Positions 46,166 through 54,589 of a stretch of 64,000 bases of DNA are shown here, one piece after another. The DNA comes from Arthrobacter woluwensis (lineage in GTDB: Bacteria; Actinomycetota; Actinomycetes; Actinomycetales; Micrococcaceae). The DNA lies in assembly GCF_030816155.1 (NCBI RefSeq), contig NZ_JAUSXR010000001.1:2728001-2792000 (forward strand), given 5' to 3'. The notes beneath the pieces were generated by a model. The model saw only the letters and a program-made list of their open reading frames with translations. It searched no databases and was not told the DNA's origin. Both the position numbers and the translations under genes were made by a program. Every line of letters begins with the position of its first letter. Within the stretch, counting starts at the first letter, position 1.

Positions 46166-48026
46166 CTATCCGATCTGCCAGAAGACGGCGCCGGCGTTGC
46201 GGTCGAACGGGTCCAGGGATTGATAGAACCAGAGGGTGTCGGGGTGATACCAGTCGTTGACCGTGCCGGCGTAGGGATTGCGGACGTAGGTGGCGCCGCT
46301 GCTCGAGAAGCCTGAGAGCGTGATGGCGTGAGTGGTGCCTGGCCAGGTGATGGATGCCGGGCCACGCATGAGCGCGACGACGGAGTGACCGGCCTTCAAC
46401 GAAGCGCGCAGAGCCGCGACGTTCGTGATCGGGGTGGCCTTCACCCCGTAGTACTTGGCGGCCGCGACGATCGAGCGCGAGCCGGCCCCGGAGACGGTGC
46501 GGTTGTAGTCACCCAGACGATTCATCGTCACCGCGACACCGTACGGGGTGGTCTTGATGCCCTCGGACCACAACGCCATGGCGGTGGCCGTGGGGACGCA
46601 GCCGGAGGGTCCGATGAGCCTGATGCCCACGCGGATGTTCGCCCAGCGGGGATCGTTCTGCCGCCAGACCACGGGTGCCGGGCGCCGGATCGCCGCGGAC
46701 CCTCCGCTCAGGCGGGTTTCCGGCGCGTATCCCGCTTTCGTGCCGCTGACGCGGAGAATGAGGCGCTTGCCCAGGTCCGCGGAGACCATCTTGTAGTTCA
46801 ACCCCGTCGCGGTGGGGATCGCGATCCCGTTCCGGTACCACTGATACCGGAATGAGGTCCCGGCGGTCCACACGCCACTTCTTCCCAGCAGCACCTCGCC
46901 CAGGACCGTCTGCCCCGTGTAGCTGGGCGCCGCAGTCTTCAGCACCCGCGGCACGATCACGCCGCGGATGCTTGCCCGTGTCGCCGCGGCATAGCCGGCC
47001 TTCGTTCCTCTGACCCGCACGGCAACCGACTTGGTCACATCAGCTGCACCCACCGTGTAACTGGATCGGGTAGCGCCGACGATCGGGACCCCGTCGCGCA
47101 GCCACTGATACGTGAATGCCGTCCCCGCCGTCCAGGCGCCGGGCTGGGCGGTCAGCACGGAGCCGAGCTTGACGGTCCCCGCCAGTGTCGGCGCCGACGT
47201 CGCCATCAGCCTCAGCACCGACACGGGGGCGGATGTCTTCACACCCTCCTGGTAGCCGGCCAGAGCGCCGGTGATCCGCACCGAGACATTCTGCCCGCCG
47301 TCGTCGGACGTCAGGACGTACATCGGCCGGGTGGCTCCGGTGATCTCCGCGCCGTTGCGCAGCCACTGGTAGCTGAGGGCCGAGCCGGCGGGCCACGCGC
47401 CGGGGACGGCTGTCAGGGTGCCGCCCTGGACCGCGGGGCCGGTGATGGTGGGCATCGCGCCGGGCAGCTGGGCGCGGCACCACGAGGGGGTCGGACTTCA
47501 CCTGGACCGGCTCGGAGCCCTCGCGGGCACCGGTGACGAGCACACTCAGTCTCGCTCCGGCGTCGGCCGCCGTGACCGTGTACGTCGCGGATGTCGCGGC
47601 CTCGACAGGGGCATCGTTGCGCAGCCACTGGAAGGCGAGCGTCACGTCAGGTTCCCAGCCCGCGACCACCGCCCGGATCGTCTGCCCGGTCGCCGCCGAG
47701 CCGTCGAGCGTCACCGCGCCCGGGACGATGGCGTGGGGTTCCGGTTCGGTCGTCACCGTCGGCGCAGGTGACAACGTCGGAACCGGCGACGACGTCGGAT
47801 CAAGGGAGGCGCTCTCCCCCGGGCCCGGTTCACCCGTCGGCGGTGCGCTCGGCGGGGCCACCCCGACGGACGGCGAGACCGACGGTTGCGGCTCGTCCAG
47901 CGCCTGCGCTGCCGGGCCGGTCACGAGCGCCGACAGCGCCAGCGCCACGGTGCACAGAGCGACGGAACCGGCCCTCATGACGCCCAGAATCGCCCTGCGA
48001 CCCCTCCGAACCCGACTGCCGACCAT
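46166..48026 (-). pseudogene. Secreted YQW-repeat protein with C39-like cysteine peptidase domain, one frameshift
   Basis: Signal peptide (1-42, basic n-region, ending TGPAAQA), Pro/Ser/Thr linker (about 45-100), four Ig-like repeats each with FQWLRN, YQWLRN, YQWLRD or YQWYRN, and a C-terminal C39_2-like domain (about 460-620) with catalytic Cys in SGCVPTATAM and His in GTTHAITLSGF, followed by RNPYAG. The frame breaks in a run of three G (47470-47472, plus strand), between VVPR and QLPGAMPTIT; removing one base restores one continuous 619-residue protein. It is the paralogue of the repeat protein at 4193 with a different effector. Substrate unknown; perhaps peptidoglycan-linked or signal peptides. 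Confidence 0.75.
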
Positions 48027-48173
48027 TTCGCCCCCAACGTCGCCCTGGATTGTTCATCCATCTTCCAGAAAAACCGACGGGAAAGCCAGGGATCCCGCTC
48101 GGCCTTCGCCTCGCCACGAAGTCGGGACCCGCGACGGCGGCGGCGACCGCCCGGCGACGGCGCCGGCGCCGCG

Positions 48174-48692
48174 CTACGGAAGCGGAGTCATGATGGTCAG
48201 CACGCCTTCTCCGGAACTCTCCGGGCTCGCGTAGTGGTGGCGGTCGTCGCTGGTCCAGGTGAACGAATGTCCTGCCTCGACGGTGACCGTCTTGCCGACC
48301 GGACCGACCTGGAGGGATCCTTCGGTGACCACCAAGTGCTCGATCACGCTAGGCCCGTGGCCGGGCGACGTGTGCGCCGTGCCCTTCGGGATCTCGATGA
48401 TGAAGACCTCGACCGTGTGCCGTGCATTCCGCCGGACGGACAAAAGGGTGGTGCGCATCCCGCCGCTCGACTCGGAGACCGCTCCGGGCGATTCCCCCAC
48501 GAGAGCGGTCAGTGGAACGTTGAGCGGCGCGCACAGGGAGTACAGCGTCTCGACGGTGGGGTTCCGCTTGCCCGATTCGATCTCGGACAGCGTGCCTTTG
48601 CCGATCCCCGCTTCGCGGGCGAGGTGCGTGAGCGTCATCCCCCGCGCCTCCCGCAGGGCGAGGACGTTGCGACCGATATTGAGCGAAGTCAT
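48174..48692 (-). CDS. XRE-cupin transcriptional regulator
   Basis: A 172-residue regulator: N-terminal Cro/CI-type helix-turn-helix (about 5-60; LREARGMTLTHLAREAGIGKGTLSEIESG) and a C-terminal cupin (about 95-165; GPSVIEHLVVTEGSLQVG and HSFTWTSDDRHHY). Such SutR/PuuR-like proteins usually sense a small molecule and control an adjacent transporter. Start at the ATG at 48692 (GGGGGA just upstream). Divergent from the benE-like gene, whose start overlaps a good operator. Confidence 0.9.
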   Translation of the reverse strand: MTSLNIGRNVLALREARGMTLTHLAREAGIGKGTLSEIESGKRNPTVETLYSLCAPLNVPLTALVGESPGAVSESSGGMRTTLLSVRRNARHTVEVFIIEIPKGTAHTSPGHGPSVIEHLVVTEGSLQVGPVGKTVTVEAGHSFTWTSDDRHHYASPESSGEGVLTIMTPLP

Positions 48693-48702
48693 TCCCCCAT
48701 GG

Positions 48703-48723
48703 TACGTTCCACATATGGAACGT
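48703..48723 (+). promoter_or_regulatory. Operator and -10 region of the XRE/BenE divergon
   Basis: CGTTCCACATATGGAACG has 6-bp arms extended by A and T to 7, and covers the ATG of benE. TACGTT (48703-48708) lies 6 bases before the ATG, so the transcript may be leaderless and repression would occur at the start. A further half-site ATGGAACG follows at 48735. Confidence 0.6.
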
Positions 48724-49953
48724 TCTGTAGATGGAACGCAGGAGGCCGGGCTTTCCGCTCCGCTGACCGCAGGCGTGGTGTGCGCCGTCGTGGGGTTCGC
48801 CGCCACATTCGCCGTCGTGCTCGGAGGCCTCCAGGCCGTCGGCGCCACCCCCGGACAGGCGACTTCCGGCCTCATCATGGTGACGCTCATGGTGGGTGCG
48901 GCATCGTTGCTGCTCTCCTGGCGCCACAGGATCCCGCTCGTGGCGGCGTGGTCGACCCCAGGTGCGGCGCTCCTGATGAGCGTCCACGAACTTCCCGGGG
49001 GATGGCCGGGAGCGGTGGGTGCCTTCCTGGTCTGCGGACTCCTGCTCACTCTCACCGGGCTGTGGCCGTTCCTCGCCACCCTGGTCGGCAGGATCCCGCC
49101 CCACATCGCTCAGGCGGTGCTGGCCGGGGTCCTCCTGCCACTGTGTGTGGCCCCGTTCAAGGAACTGCAGAGCAGCCCTCTCGCCATCCTTCCGGTGCTC
49201 GCCGCATGGCTCCTGATCGGCTGGTGGCGACCGCGGTGGGCCGTCCCCGGCGCGCTCGCCGTCGCCGTCGTCGTGGTCGCGGTGAGTGCCAGCGGGTCGG
49301 CGGTGAACGTCAGCGGGGCGACGTTCATCCCGCGCCTCGAGTTCGTCGCGCCGGTCTTCGACCTTCAGGCGATCGCCGGGATCGCCCTGCCGCTGTATCT
49401 CATCACCATGGCGTCGCAGAACATCCCCGGGGCGGCGATCCTCGGAAGTTTCGGGTACCAGGTGCCCTGGCGGTCGGGGATCGTGACCACCGGCGCCGGA
49501 AGTCTGATCGCGGCGCCCTTCGGCGGGCACGCGGTCAATCTTGCGGCCATCAGCGCGGCCCTGGCGGCCGGGCCCGAAGCCGGGCCGGCGAACCGCCGCT
49601 GGCTCGCGGGAGTGTCGGCCGGCGCGACCTACATCCTGCTCGGGCTGGGCGCGGCGAGCCTGTCCGTCATCATGCTCGCGGCCCCAACAGGCGTCCTCGC
49701 GGCGCTGTCCGGCGTGGCTCTCATCGGGACGCTCGCGTCCGCGCTCGCCGGCGCCGTCGCAGACCGGGCCCACTGGGACTCCTCGGCCGTGACCTTCATC
49801 GTGGCCGCGTCGGGGTTCTCGGCGTGGGGCTTCAGTTCGGCATGCTGGGCCCTGGCCGCCGGTCTCCTCGTGCAGTTCCTCCGCAAGCGCCCCGGCGCTT
49901 CTCCTGCCAAGGCGCCGAGTGAGGCCCCACTTCTCACCGGCAGCGGGAAATAG
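48715..49953 (+). CDS. benE: BenE-family benzoate/H+ symporter-like transporter
   Basis: A 412-residue transporter with about twelve membrane segments; family stretches include GLQAVGATPGQATSGL, VAAWSTPGAALLM, LITMASQNIPGAAIL and FGGHAVNLAAISAAL. BenE proteins import benzoate or related aromatic acids with a proton. No benzoate-degrading genes are nearby, so the natural substrate is open. The ATG at 48715 lies inside the XRE operator. Terminator at 49968. Confidence 0.88.
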   Translation: MERSVDGTQEAGLSAPLTAGVVCAVVGFAATFAVVLGGLQAVGATPGQATSGLIMVTLMVGAASLLLSWRHRIPLVAAWSTPGAALLMSVHELPGGWPGAVGAFLVCGLLLTLTGLWPFLATLVGRIPPHIAQAVLAGVLLPLCVAPFKELQSSPLAILPVLAAWLLIGWWRPRWAVPGALAVAVVVVAVSASGSAVNVSGATFIPRLEFVAPVFDLQAIAGIALPLYLITMASQNIPGAAILGSFGYQVPWRSGIVTTGAGSLIAAPFGGHAVNLAAISAALAAGPEAGPANRRWLAGVSAGATYILLGLGAASLSVIMLAAPTGVLAALSGVALIGTLASALAGAVADRAHWDSSAVTFIVAASGFSAWGFSSACWALAAGLLVQFLRKRPGASPAKAPSEAPLLTGSGK

Positions 49954-49967
49954 ACTGACCCTCAACA

Positions 49968-50003
49968 CCTCGGGCCCCGGAACGTCAGTTCCGGGGCCCG
50001 AGG
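49968..50003. terminator. Bidirectional terminator between benE and phoX
   Basis: Perfect 16-bp arms CCTCGGGCCCCGGAAC and the inverse with a 4-base GTCA loop, in the gap between convergent genes. Confidence 0.85.
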
Positions 50004-50040
50004 CGCGTCTCAGCGGCTGTGCTTCAGCGGCGTCCGAAGG

Positions 50041-52113
50041 CTAGCGCGGCAGCACCTGCACGACGGCGGGACGCGGGGCCCGCGCCTGGCCGCGCTTGGG
50101 CTTCGCACCGGCGGGCACGTAGTCGGGGAAGTACGAGTGCGGCTCCTCCCAGCTGCCCTCCTCACCCGGGTGCTGCACCGAGACGAACACCGTGCGATCG
50201 CGGTCGTGGATGACGGGGCCGCAGGTCTCGGCGTCGCGGGGCACGGAGAGGAACTGCTCCACCTTGCCGCGCTCCGGACCTTCCAGGGTGACCTTGAAGA
50301 GACCGTCGTTGTAGCCGATGGTGCTCGGGGCGCCGTCGGTCGAGATCCAGAGATCTCCCACCGAGTCGAAGGCCACGTTGTCCGGGCAGGAGATCGGCGA
50401 GACCTTGTCCTTCGGGAACCCGGAGAAGTAGGTGGAGCCGTTCTTCGCGGGATCGCCGCAGACCAGGAGCAGGGTCCAGGCGAAGCGCGTGGAGGTCTGG
50501 TCGCCGCGTTCCGTGATCTCGACGATGTGGCCGTCGCGGTTGAGGCTGCGCGGGTTGACCTCGGTGGGGCCTTCCTTGCCGGGCTTGCCGCGGTCCGAGT
50601 TGTTGGTGCAGGCCACGTAGATCTTGCCGGTGCGCAGGCTCGGCTGGACGTCCTCGCAGCGGTCCATCTTGGTGGGGCCGACCTTGTCGGCGGCCAGACG
50701 GGTGTGGACCAGGACCTCCTCGACGCTCATGCCGGGGACGGCGGAGCGGCCATCCACCACCAGGGGGAGCCATTCGCCGGAGCCGTCAAACGCGCCGTCG
50801 GCGGGGAGCTTGCCGGTGCCGTCGATCTCGGCAACCGGGGAATCGCCCGTGAAGCGCGCGACGTACAGATCGCCCTCGGTCAGGAGGGTCATGTTGTGGC
50901 GGCGGTCGCCCTCACGGTACTTACCCTTGGAGACGAACTTGTAGAGGTAGTCGAAGCGCTCGTCATCGCCCATGTAGGCGACCACGTGACCGGAGCGGGC
51001 CACGATCACATTGGCGCCCTCGTGCTTGAAACGGCCCATCGCCGAGTGCTTGCGCGGCGTCGACGTCGGGTCGAAGGGGTCCACCTCCACGATCCAGCCG
51101 AAGCGGTTGACCTCGTTCTCGAAGCCAGGGTTGCGGGTGTCGAAGCGGGGGTCGTCCTGCTCCCAGCCGCGCGCCGTCGGCTTGGAGCCGAGCCCGTAGC
51201 GCTTCTCCTCCGCGGAGGTTCCGGGGGCCACGAAGTAGCCGTTGAAGTTCTCCTCGCCGGAGAGGATGGTGCCCCACGGGGTGGTGCCGCCGGAGCAGTT
51301 GCCCAGGGTGCCCTCGACCCAGCGGCCTTCCGGGTCGCGGGAGGTCTTCACGAGCGGGCTGCCCGCGGCGGGGCCGGTCAGCTCGTACTTGGTGTCGATC
51401 AGGTAGCGGCGGTTGCGACGCGCGCCCTGGATGTAGCTCCACGGCTTGGCGGAGTTGCGGCGCTCCAGCTCCACGACGCTCAGACCGTGGGCGGCACGGC
51501 CGATCGCGCGGGCCTCGGCGGCCGGCGTCTCCGGGGAGAACATGATGTTCTCGTTGGTGTACTCGTGGTTGGCGAACAGGAGCGCGCGGCGGCCCTTGCT
51601 GCCCGGCACCGTGATGATGTCCGAGTAGTCGTTGTTGTAGCCGAACTGGCGGGCCTGGGCGGCCGCGGTCTGGGCATTCACATCGAACGCCGGGGCGTCC
51701 TTGAACAGCGGGTCGCCCCAGCGGATCACGGGCTGCCAGGTGAAGCCGCGCGGCACGGTGAACTCGTCCACGGCGGCGTCGACGGGCTTGATGGCGCTGA
51801 AGCGCAGGTGGGACTTGTCGTACCCGGCCTTCGCGGCCGGGGCCAGCGTGGAGGACGCCTCGGCGGGAGCGGCGCCGTTCATGGCACTGCCGAAGACGAC
51901 GGCGAGCGCACCGGCGGCGCCCAGGCCCAGGGCGGAGCGGCGGGACATCGCGGAGGACGCGATGTCGCGGAAGTAGTCATTGCGGCTGGTGTTGCAGACC
52001 TCGCCCGAGCAGGCGTTGTCGCACTTCAGGGCACAGGTGATGGGGCTTCGCTTGCCGCGGGTGTGGCCTGCCATCGGCAGGAGCTCAAGGAAGCGGGTAC
52101 GGTTTTCGGACAC
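50041..52113 (-). CDS. phoX: PhoX-family alkaline phosphatase (Tat-exported)
   Basis: A secreted phosphatase that releases phosphate from organic esters, using calcium and iron in the studied enzymes. The 690-residue protein begins with a cytoplasmic-type leader (residues 1-60, CALKCDNAC), then the twin-arginine signal SRRSALGLGAAGALAVVFG (about 55-75). Family marks: ALLFANHEYTNENIMF, LSGEENFNGYF, and HDRDRTVFVSVQHPGEEG. The GTG at 52113 has GGAGG at good distance. Terminates against benE. Expression is likely linked to phosphate starvation, though no Pho box was identified. Confidence 0.9.
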   Translation of the reverse strand: MSENRTRFLELLPMAGHTRGKRSPITCALKCDNACSGEVCNTSRNDYFRDIASSAMSRRSALGLGAAGALAVVFGSAMNGAAPAEASSTLAPAAKAGYDKSHLRFSAIKPVDAAVDEFTVPRGFTWQPVIRWGDPLFKDAPAFDVNAQTAAAQARQFGYNNDYSDIITVPGSKGRRALLFANHEYTNENIMFSPETPAAEARAIGRAAHGLSVVELERRNSAKPWSYIQGARRNRRYLIDTKYELTGPAAGSPLVKTSRDPEGRWVEGTLGNCSGGTTPWGTILSGEENFNGYFVAPGTSAEEKRYGLGSKPTARGWEQDDPRFDTRNPGFENEVNRFGWIVEVDPFDPTSTPRKHSAMGRFKHEGANVIVARSGHVVAYMGDDERFDYLYKFVSKGKYREGDRRHNMTLLTEGDLYVARFTGDSPVAEIDGTGKLPADGAFDGSGEWLPLVVDGRSAVPGMSVEEVLVHTRLAADKVGPTKMDRCEDVQPSLRTGKIYVACTNNSDRGKPGKEGPTEVNPRSLNRDGHIVEITERGDQTSTRFAWTLLLVCGDPAKNGSTYFSGFPKDKVSPISCPDNVAFDSVGDLWISTDGAPSTIGYNDGLFKVTLEGPERGKVEQFLSVPRDAETCGPVIHDRDRTVFVSVQHPGEEGSWEEPHSYFPDYVPAGAKPKRGQARAPRPAVVQVLPR

Positions 52114-52258
52114 GACGGTACCTCCGGGGATTCTGAGTGTTCCCTTGGAGAATCGCATCGGGGATTGAACTGCACCCCAGCACCCCGTGAACAGCCGGTG
52201 AACGCGGGCGGGTCTCCGGCGCGGCCGCTCAGCCCGGCCGCTCAGGGCAGCAGTCCGC

Positions 52259-53275
52259 TCAGCCCAGCAGCGCGTGGCAGCGGGCCAGCCGATCGAGCCA
52301 CCACGCTTCGCGGTCCGGGGAGGCCCGGTGACGGTCCAGAAGGTCGGGGTCGGGTTCGACCGGCCCTACCGGCAGCACTCCCTCCCGCGGCGTCAGCGCA
52401 TCCCGGACCACGTCCTCCTGGAACAGACTGACGGTTCCGAGCCCGCACGCGAACGGCAGCTCCGGCAGGGCCGCGGCGAGCGCCACCCCGGCGCTGATGC
52501 CAACCGACGTGTCGAGCGCGGAGCTGACCACCGCCGGCAGGCCGGCCTCCTGCACGATCCTCAGGGCCTTCCGGACACCTCCGAGCGGGGCCACCTTCAC
52601 CACCAGCAGATCGGCGGCCCCCGCCCGGGCGACCTTCAGCGGGTCGTCTTCCTTGCGGACGCTCTCGTCCGCGGCGATCCGCACGGCTCCGCCCAGCTGC
52701 GAGCGCACCTCGGCCAGGCCGTCGATCCCCATGACAGGCTGCTCGGCGTACTCAAGCCCGGTCTCGGCCAGGCGGTGCAACTGCGCGACGGCGGTCGGCA
52801 CGTCCCAGCCTCCGTTGGCGTCCACGCGGATGGCCGCGTCCCGCAGGCCGGCGGCGTCGAGGGCGCGGCGGACGGCACGGACCCGGTCGATGTCCTCGTG
52901 CGGCTCCTGGCCCTTCTCAGCCACCTTGACCTTGACGGCGGTGACGGGCCCGAACCGTTCGAGGACGGCCGGGACTTTGTCCGGGCTGACGGCGGGCACC
53001 GTGGCGTTGACCGGGACCTCCATGCGCAGAGGCGAGGGGAAGCCGTGCCAGCCCGCCTCCACGCCGGCGGCCAGCCAGCGGGCGGATTCGGCGTCGTCGT
53101 ACTCCAGGAAGGGGCCGAATTCGGCCCAGCCGGCCGGCCCCCGGAAGAGCACCATCTCGCGATGCGTCACGCCGCGGAACTTCACGTGCAGGGGCAGCGT
53201 GACCACGCGGGCGGCGCTCAGAAGCTCGTCCAGGGTGGGGAGGCTCTCGTGCGGCGAGGTGGTGCTGTGGGTCAT
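52259..53275 (-). CDS. menC: o-Succinylbenzoate synthase
   Basis: Dehydrates SHCHC to o-succinylbenzoate in menaquinone synthesis; enolase superfamily. The 338-residue protein has the Lys acid/base in TAVKVKVAE, the metal ligands in RVDANGGWD, AEQPV and AADESV, and the second Lys in LLVVKVAPLGG. Actinobacterial MenC is normally about this size. TAAAGT lies 7 bases before the ATG at 53275, so the gene may be leaderless. It is separate from menD, menF and menG in the window. Confidence 0.88.
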   Translation of the reverse strand: MTHSTTSPHESLPTLDELLSAARVVTLPLHVKFRGVTHREMVLFRGPAGWAEFGPFLEYDDAESARWLAAGVEAGWHGFPSPLRMEVPVNATVPAVSPDKVPAVLERFGPVTAVKVKVAEKGQEPHEDIDRVRAVRRALDAAGLRDAAIRVDANGGWDVPTAVAQLHRLAETGLEYAEQPVMGIDGLAEVRSQLGGAVRIAADESVRKEDDPLKVARAGAADLLVVKVAPLGGVRKALRIVQEAGLPAVVSSALDTSVGISAGVALAAALPELPFACGLGTVSLFQEDVVRDALTPREGVLPVGPVEPDPDLLDRHRASPDREAWWLDRLARCHALLG

Positions 53276-53402
53276 GGTTCCGACTTTACGCGCGGTTTTC
53301 TCCGCGGTTCGCACGAGCTCACCGGGAGCACGCGGCGCGGATCGCTAAACTTGGGGAGAACCCCGCGCAGAAGCGGCGGGCCGGGATCAAGGCAGGATCT
53401 GG

Positions 53403-54473
53403 ATGCAGCGCAAGGCGACCGCCCAGGACGTGGCGAAACTCGCAGGGGTTTCCCGCAGCGCGGTCTCGCTGGTGCTCAATGGCCACGGGGACGGCAACAT
53501 CGCCAGCGAGAGCCAGGAGCGTATCCGCCAGGCCGCCAAGGAACTGAACTACAAGCCCAACGCGGTGGCCCTGAGCCTGCGGAATCAGCGCACGAGCGTG
53601 ATCGGGATCGTCTCGGACCGTGTCATCTCCGGCCCGGTGGATGGCAACATCATCGCGGGCGCGGACGCCGTGGCCCGGACCCAAGGCTTCGTGACCCTCG
53701 GCCTGGACACCGAGCTGGATGAGCAGCGCGACGTCAGCGCCGTCGAGACGCTCCTGGACCGGCACGTCGACGCGCTCATGTACGTCACGGTGGGTCTGCG
53801 CGAGCTCAAGGTGCCCGCGGGCATGGAGAAGGCGCCGTCGATTCTCGCGAACTGCTTCGACTCCCGCGGTCCCGGCCATGTGGGCAACGTCCTGCCGGAT
53901 GAGATCTGGGGCGGCGCCGAGGCTTTGCGGCACGTCCTCTCCTACGGGCACCGGCGGCTGGCCTTCCTCACGGGTCCCGTGACGCACCCCGCGTCCCAGC
54001 GGCGGCTGGCCGGATACCGCGAGGCCATGGCGGAGGCGAGGCTGCCGTTCCCGGAGGACGCCGTGCTCCCGACCGGCTGGGACATCACCGATGGTTTCGC
54101 CGCCGCCGGCGCGGCATTGTCCGTGCCCGCGGACCAGCGGCCCACCGCACTGCTGTGCGCCAACGACCGCTGCGCCGTCGGCGCCGTGCTCGCCGCCCGC
54201 GGACTCGGCCTCCAGGTGCCGGGAGACGTCTCGATAGTGGGCTACGACGACGAGGAGCGCATCGCGGACACCATGGTCCCCGCGCTGAGCACCATGGCCC
54301 TCCCCCTCCGCGAGATCGGCGCCGCCGCGATGACCCGGCTGCTGTCGGCCGTGCCGCGGGTCGCCCGGAAGGCGTCCAAGCATCTCCCGCCGGACCGCAG
54401 TGTCCTCGAGGGCGAGCAGCTCATCCGGGGACGCTTCGTGGACCGCGGGTCGCTCGGGCCTGCCCCAGCCTGA
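53403..54473 (+). CDS. LacI-family transcriptional regulator
   Basis: A 356-residue repressor-type protein: LacI helix-turn-helix (about 6-27; TAQDVAKLAGVSRSAVSLVL) with hinge, then a sugar-binding periplasmic-like domain (about 70-345). It is convergent with the fructan-type GH32 gene, whose operon carries two palindromes before the first gene. The most economical model is that it controls this operon in response to a fructose-containing saccharide. Not proven. Confidence 0.9.
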   Translation: MQRKATAQDVAKLAGVSRSAVSLVLNGHGDGNIASESQERIRQAAKELNYKPNAVALSLRNQRTSVIGIVSDRVISGPVDGNIIAGADAVARTQGFVTLGLDTELDEQRDVSAVETLLDRHVDALMYVTVGLRELKVPAGMEKAPSILANCFDSRGPGHVGNVLPDEIWGGAEALRHVLSYGHRRLAFLTGPVTHPASQRRLAGYREAMAEARLPFPEDAVLPTGWDITDGFAAAGAALSVPADQRPTALLCANDRCAVGAVLAARGLGLQVPGDVSIVGYDDEERIADTMVPALSTMALPLREIGAAAMTRLLSAVPRVARKASKHLPPDRSVLEGEQLIRGRFVDRGSLGPAPA

Positions 54474-54512
54474 TCGGCCCGATCGCCGTGCCTGAACGCC
54501 GTGCCCGAACGC

Positions 54513-54575
54513 CGTTGAGTGCTCAGTTGTTGCGGGTTCCGAGCGGAAACACCCGCAACAACTGAGCACTCAACG
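54513..54575. repeat. Palindromic repeat family C, between convergent genes
   Basis: A 63-base element with perfect 25-bp arms, beginning CGTTGAGTGCTCAGTTGTTG, and a 13-base loop. It lies between the lacI stop and the GH32 stop. It could be a bidirectional terminator, but the arm is much longer than usual. Single copy in this window. Confidence 0.85.
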
Positions 54576-54589
54576 AGCTATGAAGTGCC

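Noticed and set aside
50137..52431. Long open frame antisense to phoX
   Set aside because: Repeated Val/Gly/Arg composition typical of reversed high-GC coding sequence; phoX is convincing.
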